A DNA stretch of 64,000 bases from Roseobacter denitrificans OCh 114 (lineage in GTDB: Bacteria > Pseudomonadota > Alphaproteobacteria > Rhodobacterales > Rhodobacteraceae), in the NCBI RefSeq assembly GCF_000014045.1, contig NC_008209.1, forward strand, positions 4,053,001-4,117,000. The letters run 5' to 3'. Each line of letters opens with the position of its first letter. Position 1 is the stretch's first letter. A program made the position numbers and the translations under genes. The notes below the pieces were generated by a model. It was not told the DNA's origin and did not search any database. It was given only the letters and a program-made list of their open reading frames with translations. This document shows, in pieces, positions 35,249 through 43,684 of the stretch.

Positions 35249-37015
35249 ATGCCAGCAAGTCCATTAGACAATTCCGACGGCCCGCTTACCATCTCTGTGA
35301 AAGCGGACGGGTCGGAAGTGCCTGACGATCTGGCGATACAGGCGATGTACATCACACATGAGCTTAACCGCATTCCCGAGGCGACGGTTATCGTGCAATC
35401 GGACTCCGTGGAAATTGACGAGTTCGAAGAACTGGACAACTCCCTGTTTGGATTGGGCGCCGAGATTGAAATCAGAGCCGGGTTTGGCGATTCCGGGTAT
35501 CAGCAGCTTTTCAAGGGCATCGTGACCTCCCAACGCGCGCGCCTTGACGCACAACAGGGCGCAAGGCTCGAAGTCCTGTGTCGCGACAAGGCGCTCAAGC
35601 TGACGGAAACACGCAGTTCCGCCCGTTATGAAGACATGAACGATGGCGACGTGATGAAAGCTATCATCACCGATGCCGGGCTGAAGAGTGCCGTCGAAAA
35701 AGTCAAGACCGGAGCGGGCACGCAACTGCGCATTGGCGCGACTGACTGGGACTTTCTGCGCTTGCTTGCAGATCGGAACGGGTTCGTGGTGTCCGTCAAG
35801 GAAGGTGAAATCAAAGTCGCCAAGCCCGACAGTTCCGTCGCGCCAGCGCTGCTGGTGACGTTCGGCATGGACATCATCGATTTCGACATCTCACTGGAAA
35901 CCAACCGCACGATCAAAAACGCCGTACAGGATGCATGGGACGAAGCGAGCCAGGAACGCGTGACTGGCCCAAGCAATTACAAACCAAAGCTCAGTTTTGG
36001 TGATACCAAGTATAGCGACTTCGCGGAAAACCTTGGGGACAGGACGCATAAGGTCAGCACGTCACGCGAAGTGGATGCATCGGATCTCAAGGAGATGGCC
36101 AACGCCCGGGTTATCCGCTCAGAACTGGCGGCCGTATCCGGGAGCATCTCGTTTCCGGGGTGTGGTGAAATCTCGCCGCTGGATGTGCTTGAAATTTCCA
36201 ATACCGGGAAACGCTTCGGCGGCAAGGGTCTGGTCACGGCAGTGTCCCACATGATCGAAGCGGGCAAGTGGACGTCACAAACCCGGCTCGGATTGCCACC
36301 TGACTGGACCAGCGACAGCTTTGGTCTTGCAGCGCCCGCGGCTGAGGCGATAACAACCCCGATCCATGGCCTTCAGATTGGTAAAGTTGTTCAACTGGCC
36401 GATGATCCCCTGGGCAAGCAGCGCATTCTTATCTCTCTGCCGATGATAGGGCCTGAAGGATCGGATGTCTGGGCGCGCTATGCGCAACCCTATGCGTCTG
36501 ACGGGGCGGGCATCCAGTTTCTGCCGGAGGTGGGCGACGAGGTGATCGTGGCCTTCCTGAATGCGGACCCCAACGCGCCGATAATCGTCGGATCACTGCA
36601 CAACGAAAAAGCCAAGCGCCCTGAGACGGAAACCGAAGAAAACCACATCAAGACAATTGTGACGCGCGAAAAGCTGAAGGTGATCTTTGATGAGGAAAAG
36701 AAGATCATCACGGTCGAGACCCCGGGCGGTCACAAGCTGGTCATGGATGACGACGAGAGCAGTTTCAGCATGCAAGACATGAACGGCAATTTCATCAAGA
36801 TGGACAGTTCGGGCATCGCGCTGAAATCGGACAAGGATATCACCCTGACCGCAACAGGCAAAATAGAGGCCAAGGCGACGATGGACGCAACCCTATCCGG
36901 TCAGAACGTGACCTGCGAAGGGCAGATCGGGTTTACCGGCTCTGGCGGTGCGACGGCCGAGGTATCGGCGGGCGGTCAGACAAAGATCGAAGGCGGTATG
37001 GTGATGATAAACTGA
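35249..37015 (+). CDS. VgrG/gpD-like spike protein (Afp8-like)
   Basis: A 588-residue central spike. Residues about 1-340 are the gp27/gpD-like hub (GFGDSGYQQLFKGIVTSQRARLDAQQGARLEVLCRDKALKL). Residues about 375-455 are the OB-fold (GKVVQLADDPLGKQRILISLPMIGPEGSDVWARYAQPYAS), with FLPEVGDEVIVAFLNADPNAPIIVGSLHN. The C-terminal repetitive beta-helix spans about 490-588 and ends in EGGMVMIN. Trimers form the piercing needle, tipped by the PAAR protein encoded next. No extra effector domain is fused. Confidence 0.93.
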   Translation: MPASPLDNSDGPLTISVKADGSEVPDDLAIQAMYITHELNRIPEATVIVQSDSVEIDEFEELDNSLFGLGAEIEIRAGFGDSGYQQLFKGIVTSQRARLDAQQGARLEVLCRDKALKLTETRSSARYEDMNDGDVMKAIITDAGLKSAVEKVKTGAGTQLRIGATDWDFLRLLADRNGFVVSVKEGEIKVAKPDSSVAPALLVTFGMDIIDFDISLETNRTIKNAVQDAWDEASQERVTGPSNYKPKLSFGDTKYSDFAENLGDRTHKVSTSREVDASDLKEMANARVIRSELAAVSGSISFPGCGEISPLDVLEISNTGKRFGGKGLVTAVSHMIEAGKWTSQTRLGLPPDWTSDSFGLAAPAAEAITTPIHGLQIGKVVQLADDPLGKQRILISLPMIGPEGSDVWARYAQPYASDGAGIQFLPEVGDEVIVAFLNADPNAPIIVGSLHNEKAKRPETETEENHIKTIVTREKLKVIFDEEKKIITVETPGGHKLVMDDDESSFSMQDMNGNFIKMDSSGIALKSDKDITLTATGKIEAKATMDATLSGQNVTCEGQIGFTGSGGATAEVSAGGQTKIEGGMVMIN

Positions 37016-37041
37016 CAACAGCAAGAGAGGGGGCGGGGGAA

Positions 37042-37332
37042 ATGCCACCAGCAGCAAGACTAACCGATATGCAGACCTGTCCGATGGTGACAGGCATTGT
37101 TCCACATGTGGGCGGCCCCATTGCCGGCCCCGGAGAGGCGACCGTTCTGATCGCCAAGATGCCGGCGGCTGTGGTCGGGGACAATTGCATTTGCGTCGGC
37201 CCGCCTGCGACCATCGTAAAGGGATCGGCAACCGTGATGATCGGCGGCAAACCGGCCGCGCGCATGGGTGATACCACATCGCACGGGGGCAGCATCTTGG
37301 TCGGCGCACCAACCGTGATCATAGGGGGCTGA
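37042..37332 (+). CDS. PAAR-domain spike tip
   Basis: A 96-residue PAAR protein of minimal length (MPPAARLTDMQTCPMVTG; PAAVVGDNCICVGPP; KPAARMGDTTSHGG; APTVIIGG). His and Cys residues for a metal site at the apex are present. It sharpens the VgrG spike. No C-terminal toxin is fused, so cargo must travel otherwise, probably in the tube lumen. Confidence 0.93.
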   Translation: MPPAARLTDMQTCPMVTGIVPHVGGPIAGPGEATVLIAKMPAAVVGDNCICVGPPATIVKGSATVMIGGKPAARMGDTTSHGGSILVGAPTVIIGG

Positions 37333-37333
37333 T

Positions 37334-37771
37334 ATGTCAGAGAATGATCCGGGGTTTCTGGGACGCGGCTGGCATTTCCCGCCTACCTTCGACAAAGCAA
37401 CCGGCGAGGTTGAGATGGTTCAGGCCGAACCGGACATCGAAGAAAGCCTTTGTATCCTGATGGCGACCCGCCCCGGGGAACGGATCATGCAGCCTGCCTA
37501 CGGCTGCCGCCTGCACGACTATGTGTTCGAGACAAACGACGGGGAAACAGAGGCCGCAATCGAAACGGCCATCCGTCAGGCCATATTGTTTTTCGAACCC
37601 CGCATCACCCTGCATGAGGTCAGTGTGGATACAACCGACTGGTTGGGTGGCAAGATGCGCGTGTCATTGGACTATACCGTGGATCAGACAAATTCACGTT
37701 CCAACATGGTGTATCCATTCTATGTCCACGAAGGCACCTTGGTGGCCGATACCCCCATGCTGGCGATTTAG
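37334..37771 (+). CDS. Baseplate wedge protein gp25-like (Afp9-like)
   Basis: A 145-residue gp25/IraD-type wedge protein with the conserved DIEESLCILMATRPGERIMQPAYGCRLHDYVFE block (about residues 34-66; Glu-Arg-Pro-Tyr-Gly pattern typical). It nucleates sheath assembly at the baseplate. It starts one base after the PAAR stop. Confidence 0.92.
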   Translation: MSENDPGFLGRGWHFPPTFDKATGEVEMVQAEPDIEESLCILMATRPGERIMQPAYGCRLHDYVFETNDGETEAAIETAIRQAILFFEPRITLHEVSVDTTDWLGGKMRVSLDYTVDQTNSRSNMVYPFYVHEGTLVADTPMLAI

Positions 37772-37774
37772 CAT

Positions 37775-38722
37775 ATGATCAACGCCCCCCCCATATCCCT
37801 GATGCGCATGGGTGCCGCGATTGCTCTGGCCCTGATCGGCCTTGCGGGGTGTGGTTTCATTGCCGACCGGCTCCGGGACGAACCGGTCAAGAGGGTGGAG
37901 GTGCTGACACCAGATCAGGCCTGTGACGCTTCCGAGCAGACGCAAAACCGCTTGTCGGGGGGGTATTTGCGGCAGGCCGAGGCAGGCGGGCTTGCCTTTG
38001 ATCCCGTGCTGGTGAACGGGCGCAGCAACAGCAACGGTCTGAGTGAAGAGATAGACCTGAACGACAAATCCCAGACCCGCGAGACGCAAGACATCAGGGG
38101 CACGACCTTTATCGGCACCAAGAAGGCCAGTGCCAAACTGCGCGCAGGATTTGGCCAGCCGGGAAAGCTGCCGAATGTCTATGATGTGACATATGCCATC
38201 AACGACATTAACTTCACCGGCCCGATGGTGATCGGACCCGCTGCCGTCATCAGCGAGATTCCCACATCCGGCGCAACCCTTTACGCGGGCAAGGTCGCGC
38301 TCAGCATCATTGCCCCGAACAACGCAGGGGAGCTGGAAACGACCAAGGCCACCGGGCGGTTTGAAATGAACGCCGGTTACGCCAGTCAACGCGGCAGCTT
38401 CACGGCGAAAGACTTCGACAAGGAATTGTCCTTTGATCGATTGATATGGCGCAATCTGTTTTTGTGCGGAACCCGTTTTGTCAGCAGTGGCAAAGGGGTT
38501 GTGGGCGTACAGGAAGGCGACGGGCCTGTTCTGGCCCCGTTCAAGACGGACCGGGAGCCGGCCCCGTTTGGCGCACTATTTGAAAGCTCGCAATTTGCGC
38601 CCTCAGAGCGGCCCGCCCCGCCGGTTTCATTTGGCGGGGTTCTGGTCATCCAAAGCGACAACGGCACGATCATAGCCGCGTTCCTGTCAGATCAGGTGAA
38701 AGAGCAGGAAAGTGATGTCTGA
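37775..38722 (+). CDS. TbpB-like outer-membrane lipoprotein within the injection operon
   Basis: A 315-residue predicted lipoprotein. The signal peptide ends in a lipobox L23-A-G-C26, and Gly follows the Cys, so outer-membrane retention is expected. The C-terminal half (about 150-310) has the alternating Gly/aromatic pattern of transferrin-binding-protein-B-like beta barrels (ATLYAGKVALSI; GRFEMNAGYASQRGSFTA; FGGVLVIQSDNGTIIAAF). The gene sits between gp25 and the J-like baseplate gene with 3-base spacing and an 8-base overlap, so it belongs to the operon. Standard Afp/PVC sets have no such gene. A tether or docking role at the outer membrane is inferred. A later ATG at 37802 is also a possible start. 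Confidence 0.72.
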   Translation: MINAPPISLMRMGAAIALALIGLAGCGFIADRLRDEPVKRVEVLTPDQACDASEQTQNRLSGGYLRQAEAGGLAFDPVLVNGRSNSNGLSEEIDLNDKSQTRETQDIRGTTFIGTKKASAKLRAGFGQPGKLPNVYDVTYAINDINFTGPMVIGPAAVISEIPTSGATLYAGKVALSIIAPNNAGELETTKATGRFEMNAGYASQRGSFTAKDFDKELSFDRLIWRNLFLCGTRFVSSGKGVVGVQEGDGPVLAPFKTDREPAPFGALFESSQFAPSERPAPPVSFGGVLVIQSDNGTIIAAFLSDQVKEQESDV

Positions 38723-41700
38723 TACGGTGCGCCCAACGGATCAACAGGCGAAAGAATGGGGTGGCCTGCGCGTCACGCCCGGCTCACAAAGCGATGCAAG
38801 GCTGCCGCGCCCGCTGTCACCGCGCCGTTTCAGGGTCCGGAACGAGAGCCTCGCCGAAGCGTTCTGCAAGGCAGGCAAAAGACTGGGGGCTGCGGATGTG
38901 CCGCTGGCACGGGAGGACAGATATGCACGGCCCTGGGCGCGCCTGTTTCAGAACGAACCAGCCTATCTTTATGCAGAAATCCTGAGCTTCAAGGCGGGTG
39001 ATGCCGGTTTTGCCTTTGCCGAAGCCCTCGAATACGAGCCCACGAAAGCGCTCACCCTGACGCGGGAGCTTTCGGATCAACTGACCGATTGGTTGCGCCG
39101 CATCCAGCTTGAATCACCCGTGCCGTTTTCCAAACAGATTGACCAGCTGAACAAGGAACGAAACCTCTCTGGCCTGCTGGCGGACATGTACGGCAAGGGG
39201 CCTGCGGAACTGACACGGATCGCCAAGAAACACCCGTCGGTTCTGGCTGCCAGCGCGCAGGCAGGCCCGCTCGCAGAGGCCCGCGCCCTGCGCGACAGGC
39301 TGCGAAGCGTCCACACGTTGCTGCGCAATGCAGTGACCTCCCTGCAAGCCTCGGCACAGGGGGCCTTTGACGCCCGCATCGCCTCCGGCGAGATTGACCC
39401 GGGCCTTGGGCTGATCATTGCCGAATTGCGCACAGCACAGCATGTGGATGCCGCGTTCAACAAACTGCCGGATCGTCATACGGATCTCTATTATCAGGAG
39501 ATCATTGGACAGACCCCGGCTCCGGCCAGTCCCGAGATGGTCCTGCTCGATCTTGGCCGCGTCCCCCGGCCCGGCTTCGTCCCGCAAGGCACAGCCCTTG
39601 AAGCGTTGTTGCCTGATGGCAGCGTGCAACGCTTTGAAACGGACACCGGCGTTCCGGTCAGCCCCGCCGTGGTGAGCGACGTCAAGGTGCTCAGCTATCA
39701 AATGGACAATCACATTTCCTACAATCGCGCTTTGGGTGGTATAACCGGACTGCGTGCGGCCAGTTTGAACACAGGGACGGCGCATAACGCGCAAACACTC
39801 TTCGGGTCGGGGACAGAACAGGACCCCGATATCGGGCTGGATATTTCATCACCCATGCTGTCATTGGCCGAAGGGACCCGGCGCATCGAAGTATCCCTGC
39901 ACATGAGCCGCGATTCAAACCTGCCTGCGGGTTCCTATGTTTTCACCGAAAAGGAGGTCAAAGCCCTTGAGGAAAAACGCAAGGCCGAGGCCAATCCCAG
40001 ACGCACGCAAACCGGTGCCATGGCCGCCGTCGCCGACCCGGACAAGGCACCGAAACTGCGCCTGACCCCGCAGGAAACGGACCCCGAATACAGGGACCCG
40101 GAGGTGCGCCTTGCCCTGTCGGCAGACCCTGCGTTGATTTCGGCCTTCTACGGCGACAGGAAGGACCTCAAGACCGCCGATGCGATTGAGGAGCTGACCC
40201 TCGAAGTCACCGAATACGCCAGCCTGCACAATATGACGACATCATTGGCGCTGATCTATGCGGTGCTGATGGACAAGGTCGAAAAACCCGCGCATCTGCG
40301 CCTGCTGCTGGGCCGGATCGTGACGCTGTCGCTGATTGAAAAACACCCCTTCCCCGAAGGCGATTACTGGGCCAAGATTTACGCGCTGGTCCAGAAATAC
40401 CGCAGCGAACTGATCGGTGTCGAGCCCGAGGGCATCCAAACAGACAGCGCGGCGCGAAAAAGCTACGAGCAGCAACAGAACTCGATGATTTTCGCCGCTT
40501 TTTCACAGCGCCCGGATGGCAAGATCGACTACCCGCTCAGGGATGTGTTTCAAAGCCTGCTGGGTGATGCGTTCTCCATGACGATCACCACGGATGATGG
40601 CCCGCTGCGCCCGGATATCATGCAGGTTCTGCCGCTGAAGGAAAAGCGCGCGCAGGGCGGTATCATGCTCAGCATGCGGTATGATGCCAGCGCACCCGCC
40701 CTGACCGGGCCAAAAGATGCGCCGCGCCTCGCACTGCGATATGCGACGGATGCGCGTCTTTGTCCGGTGTCTTTTTTCGAAGCCTACGCCATCGAAACCA
40801 TCAGCATCCGCACGCAGGTCACCGGATTGCGAAAGCTGGCCGCGTTTTCCGACGACGGCCCGCTGGTCACCGATCAGACCTTTCAACCCTTTGGGCCGCG
40901 CCCCTCCGAGGGGGCGACGTTTCAGGTCGGTTGTGCTGAAATGGCGCGCAAGCCTGTCAAAAGCATCAACGTTTGCCTTGAGTGGTCGGGCATGCCCAAC
41001 CCGGTTGGCGGGTTTGAAACCCATTACGCCAGCTACGGACGCGGTGTCGACATTCCCGACCCGAAGCTGACCATCGATTACCTCAGCGGCGCCGGGTGGA
41101 AGACCGTGAGCGCTGATCCCGTGCCGCTTTTCCAAAGCGCAGGCGCGTCGGGCACGCTCCAACCCGAGTGGGAGTTCTCCGGCAAGATCACGGGGCGGTC
41201 AATCCCCGCAACGGGCGTTGTATCGGCGCAGGAATACCAGTCACGCCAGACCATCCGCGCCGGCATGATCCGCTTTACGTTGACAGGCACGGCTGGCGGG
41301 TTTCTGACGGATCGCTACCCGATGGCGCTGGTCGACGCGATGCGCCCCCGGTTGGTGAACCTGGGCGAACGCAAGATACCGCCCGCCCCCTTCGTTCCGG
41401 AAATCGCCAGCTTTTCGCTCTCGTACACCGCTGAAGGGATGATCGAGTTGAACGCCCCCGAGACCGCGCGCGCCGGTGAAGAGGTGCGGCAATCCGGCCC
41501 CTTTGGATCGGTGAGCGTGTTTCCAAAGCGCATGCACAAACAGATACAGCTTTTCCCAAGACGGCTTGGGTATGGGCAGGTTTACTTTCAACTCACCGGG
41601 GCCAATACGGTTGGGCCGACCGCGCTGACGATTGATCTGGCATCTTCAGGACATCTGCGCCGGGTCCCGGCGCGCAACCCGCTATCATGGTTCTATCTTT

Positions 41701-42827
41701 CGGCGCATGGCTGGCAACAACTGCCTGAAACCGCGATTTCCTCTGACACGACCGTCGGCTTGATGCGCTCCGGCATCGTTGTGATCGACCTGCCCGATGA
41801 TGCGACAGATCATTCCACCGAAATGCCGGCAGGCGGCGTCTGGTTCGCGGCGGTCGCCACCGAACCCAACGTCGACGTATTCCCAAGCCTATCCGCCGCC
41901 AAGGTCAATGGTGTCTGGGCGCGCCGCATGGACGACACCTGGCAGAAAGACAACGCGCCGCGCGTCTGGAGCTTCACACCCGCGCAGCCGGGGCTGACCA
42001 GTATCGCGGAAATTCCGACCCCCGGCACGTCACGCCCGCCTGAGCCGCGCGACATGTTCCTCGCCCGGGTGGGCGAACGTCTGCGTCACCGCCGACGCGG
42101 GGTCACGCCCTGGGACATGGAACGACTGGTGCTCGAAGAGTTTCCGGACGTGTGGATGGCCAAATGCCTGCCCCATCTGCACACACAGACCCGCGCGCCT
42201 GCGCCGGGTCACATGACGCTCGTGGTGGCGCGCAAACAATCCGAGGAGGCCGTTTTGCGAAACCCCCAGCCTGCGCTGTTTGACGTCACGACGCTGAACA
42301 CAATTCAAAAGTGGTTGGCAGATTACACATCCGACGCCTGCAGCATCGACGTTGTGAACCCGACTTTTGAGCGGCTTCAAGTGCGTGCCAAACTGAGCGC
42401 CAACGTGAAACGGGAAAACGGAGCGATCGCCCAACTGTTGCGGCGCGATCTGCGCAGGTTCCTGTCCGTCTGGACTGCTGATGCCTCGATGAAACGGTTT
42501 GGCTGGTCGCTCAACATCCAGATGCTGCGCGCCCATATCGCTGAAAAGGACTATATCGAAAAGATCACCGATTTTTCTGTTCTTCATCTGGCTGGCGATG
42601 ACCAGAAGTGTTTCAGTCTGCTGGATACCGCACAGACCAAATCGGACTGGCGCGGACTGTACGGTCCCGTATTGAAACCGCATTTCCCATGGAGCCTGCC
42701 CATTTCCACAGTGGAGCATGGTTTAACAATCGTCCCCGATTTCAAAGATGAACAACCAACAGCAGCCGGCATTGGAAGCCTCACCCTGGGCGAGATGCTG
42801 ATTGTCGGCCAAAGGACCGTCCCGTGA
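38715..42827 (+). CDS. Large baseplate J-like protein (Afp11-like)
   Basis: A 1370-residue baseplate component. The C-terminal part has the J-like wedge features (PPEPRDMFLARVGERLRHRRRGVTPWDMERLVLEEFPDVW; FDVTTLNTIQKWLADYTSDACSIDVVNPTFERLQVRAKLSAN). The long N-terminal and middle regions are beta-rich and match the size of Afp11/Pvc11. Wedges of this protein dock sheath to hub and carry fibres. ATG 38715 overlaps the lipoprotein stop; a GTG one codon earlier is possible. It overlaps the next gene by 4 bases. Confidence 0.88.
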   Translation: MSDTVRPTDQQAKEWGGLRVTPGSQSDARLPRPLSPRRFRVRNESLAEAFCKAGKRLGAADVPLAREDRYARPWARLFQNEPAYLYAEILSFKAGDAGFAFAEALEYEPTKALTLTRELSDQLTDWLRRIQLESPVPFSKQIDQLNKERNLSGLLADMYGKGPAELTRIAKKHPSVLAASAQAGPLAEARALRDRLRSVHTLLRNAVTSLQASAQGAFDARIASGEIDPGLGLIIAELRTAQHVDAAFNKLPDRHTDLYYQEIIGQTPAPASPEMVLLDLGRVPRPGFVPQGTALEALLPDGSVQRFETDTGVPVSPAVVSDVKVLSYQMDNHISYNRALGGITGLRAASLNTGTAHNAQTLFGSGTEQDPDIGLDISSPMLSLAEGTRRIEVSLHMSRDSNLPAGSYVFTEKEVKALEEKRKAEANPRRTQTGAMAAVADPDKAPKLRLTPQETDPEYRDPEVRLALSADPALISAFYGDRKDLKTADAIEELTLEVTEYASLHNMTTSLALIYAVLMDKVEKPAHLRLLLGRIVTLSLIEKHPFPEGDYWAKIYALVQKYRSELIGVEPEGIQTDSAARKSYEQQQNSMIFAAFSQRPDGKIDYPLRDVFQSLLGDAFSMTITTDDGPLRPDIMQVLPLKEKRAQGGIMLSMRYDASAPALTGPKDAPRLALRYATDARLCPVSFFEAYAIETISIRTQVTGLRKLAAFSDDGPLVTDQTFQPFGPRPSEGATFQVGCAEMARKPVKSINVCLEWSGMPNPVGGFETHYASYGRGVDIPDPKLTIDYLSGAGWKTVSADPVPLFQSAGASGTLQPEWEFSGKITGRSIPATGVVSAQEYQSRQTIRAGMIRFTLTGTAGGFLTDRYPMALVDAMRPRLVNLGERKIPPAPFVPEIASFSLSYTAEGMIELNAPETARAGEEVRQSGPFGSVSVFPKRMHKQIQLFPRRLGYGQVYFQLTGANTVGPTALTIDLASSGHLRRVPARNPLSWFYLSAHGWQQLPETAISSDTTVGLMRSGIVVIDLPDDATDHSTEMPAGGVWFAAVATEPNVDVFPSLSAAKVNGVWARRMDDTWQKDNAPRVWSFTPAQPGLTSIAEIPTPGTSRPPEPRDMFLARVGERLRHRRRGVTPWDMERLVLEEFPDVWMAKCLPHLHTQTRAPAPGHMTLVVARKQSEEAVLRNPQPALFDVTTLNTIQKWLADYTSDACSIDVVNPTFERLQVRAKLSANVKRENGAIAQLLRRDLRRFLSVWTADASMKRFGWSLNIQMLRAHIAEKDYIEKITDFSVLHLAGDDQKCFSLLDTAQTKSDWRGLYGPVLKPHFPWSLPISTVEHGLTIVPDFKDEQPTAAGIGSLTLGEMLIVGQRTVP

Positions 42828-43684
42828 CCAAACAAGACCGCCCCACTCTCAAATCCTTCTTTCGCAGTGGTGCTTTGCCCACAGCCAAGGAGTTCGGTGA
42901 CCTGATCGACAGCACTGTAAATCAGGTCGATGATGGCTTTGCGAAAACCGACACGGATGGGCTGCGGCTGAATTCAGTCGGATCATCACTGAAGGTGCTC
43001 AGCTTGTATCAGGGGCTGGGGACGCCCAAACCGTCGTGGATCATAGAGCACGGCGAAAAAGATGGTGTGCTCAATTTTCGCCCGGATGAAGGGCAGGATG
43101 GGCTGAAGATCGACGAAGAGGCCAAACCGTCGGGCAAGGCCGAAAACACGTTCCCGCCAAACATGACAATGACCCGCGACGGCAAGATCGGCATCAACCA
43201 GGAAGAGCCGGAATGGCGCTTTGATGTCGGTGGTGTGGCGCGGATGCAGGGGCGCATTGGCGTTGCAACCCCAAAGTACAAAACCGTGCCCGCCGACCGG
43301 GGCTGGCACCCCATCACCGAAGCCATGACCGGCTGCCAGATCCTCGAAGTGGTGGCGGGCACCGGCGGGGAGCCCGGAAAAGGGCGCTATTCCATCATGC
43401 GCGCCATTGCCATGAATGCCTATCATCCGCGCAACCGGTTTCTGAACTGGTTCTTTCGGCGGCGGTCGATCAAGACGCAAACGGCGATGTATGGCAGCTA
43501 TGCGGATCGCATCTGTCTGCGCTGGGTCGCGGATGACGAGAAGGAGCACCATTATATTCTTGAACTGAAGACCAACGCTAAATTCGAGGGCAAGGTGGTG
43601 CGCTATTACATCACGAAACTGTGGTTCGACAGTGCGATGCTGGGCGCGCGGGGCAAAGAAGACAGGGATGCGAACCTGCTATGA
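42824..43684 (+). CDS. Tail-fibre-like protein
   Basis: A 286-residue protein. The start TLKSFFRSGALPTAKEFGDLIDSTVNQVDDG is the attachment-type motif found at the N-terminus of fibre-like proteins in MAC/eCIS clusters. The middle contains DGKIGINQEEPEWRFDVGGVARMQGRIGVAT, the G-x-VGIGT-x-P-x-x-LDV-type pattern of tail-fibre shafts. The C-terminal 130 residues form a globular end (RWHPITEAMTGCQILEVVAGT) that may bind a receptor or partner. It is short for a receptor fibre; a longer adhesin is not encoded in this operon. Confidence 0.68.
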   Translation: MTKQDRPTLKSFFRSGALPTAKEFGDLIDSTVNQVDDGFAKTDTDGLRLNSVGSSLKVLSLYQGLGTPKPSWIIEHGEKDGVLNFRPDEGQDGLKIDEEAKPSGKAENTFPPNMTMTRDGKIGINQEEPEWRFDVGGVARMQGRIGVATPKYKTVPADRGWHPITEAMTGCQILEVVAGTGGEPGKGRYSIMRAIAMNAYHPRNRFLNWFFRRRSIKTQTAMYGSYADRICLRWVADDEKEHHYILELKTNAKFEGKVVRYYITKLWFDSAMLGARGKEDRDANLL

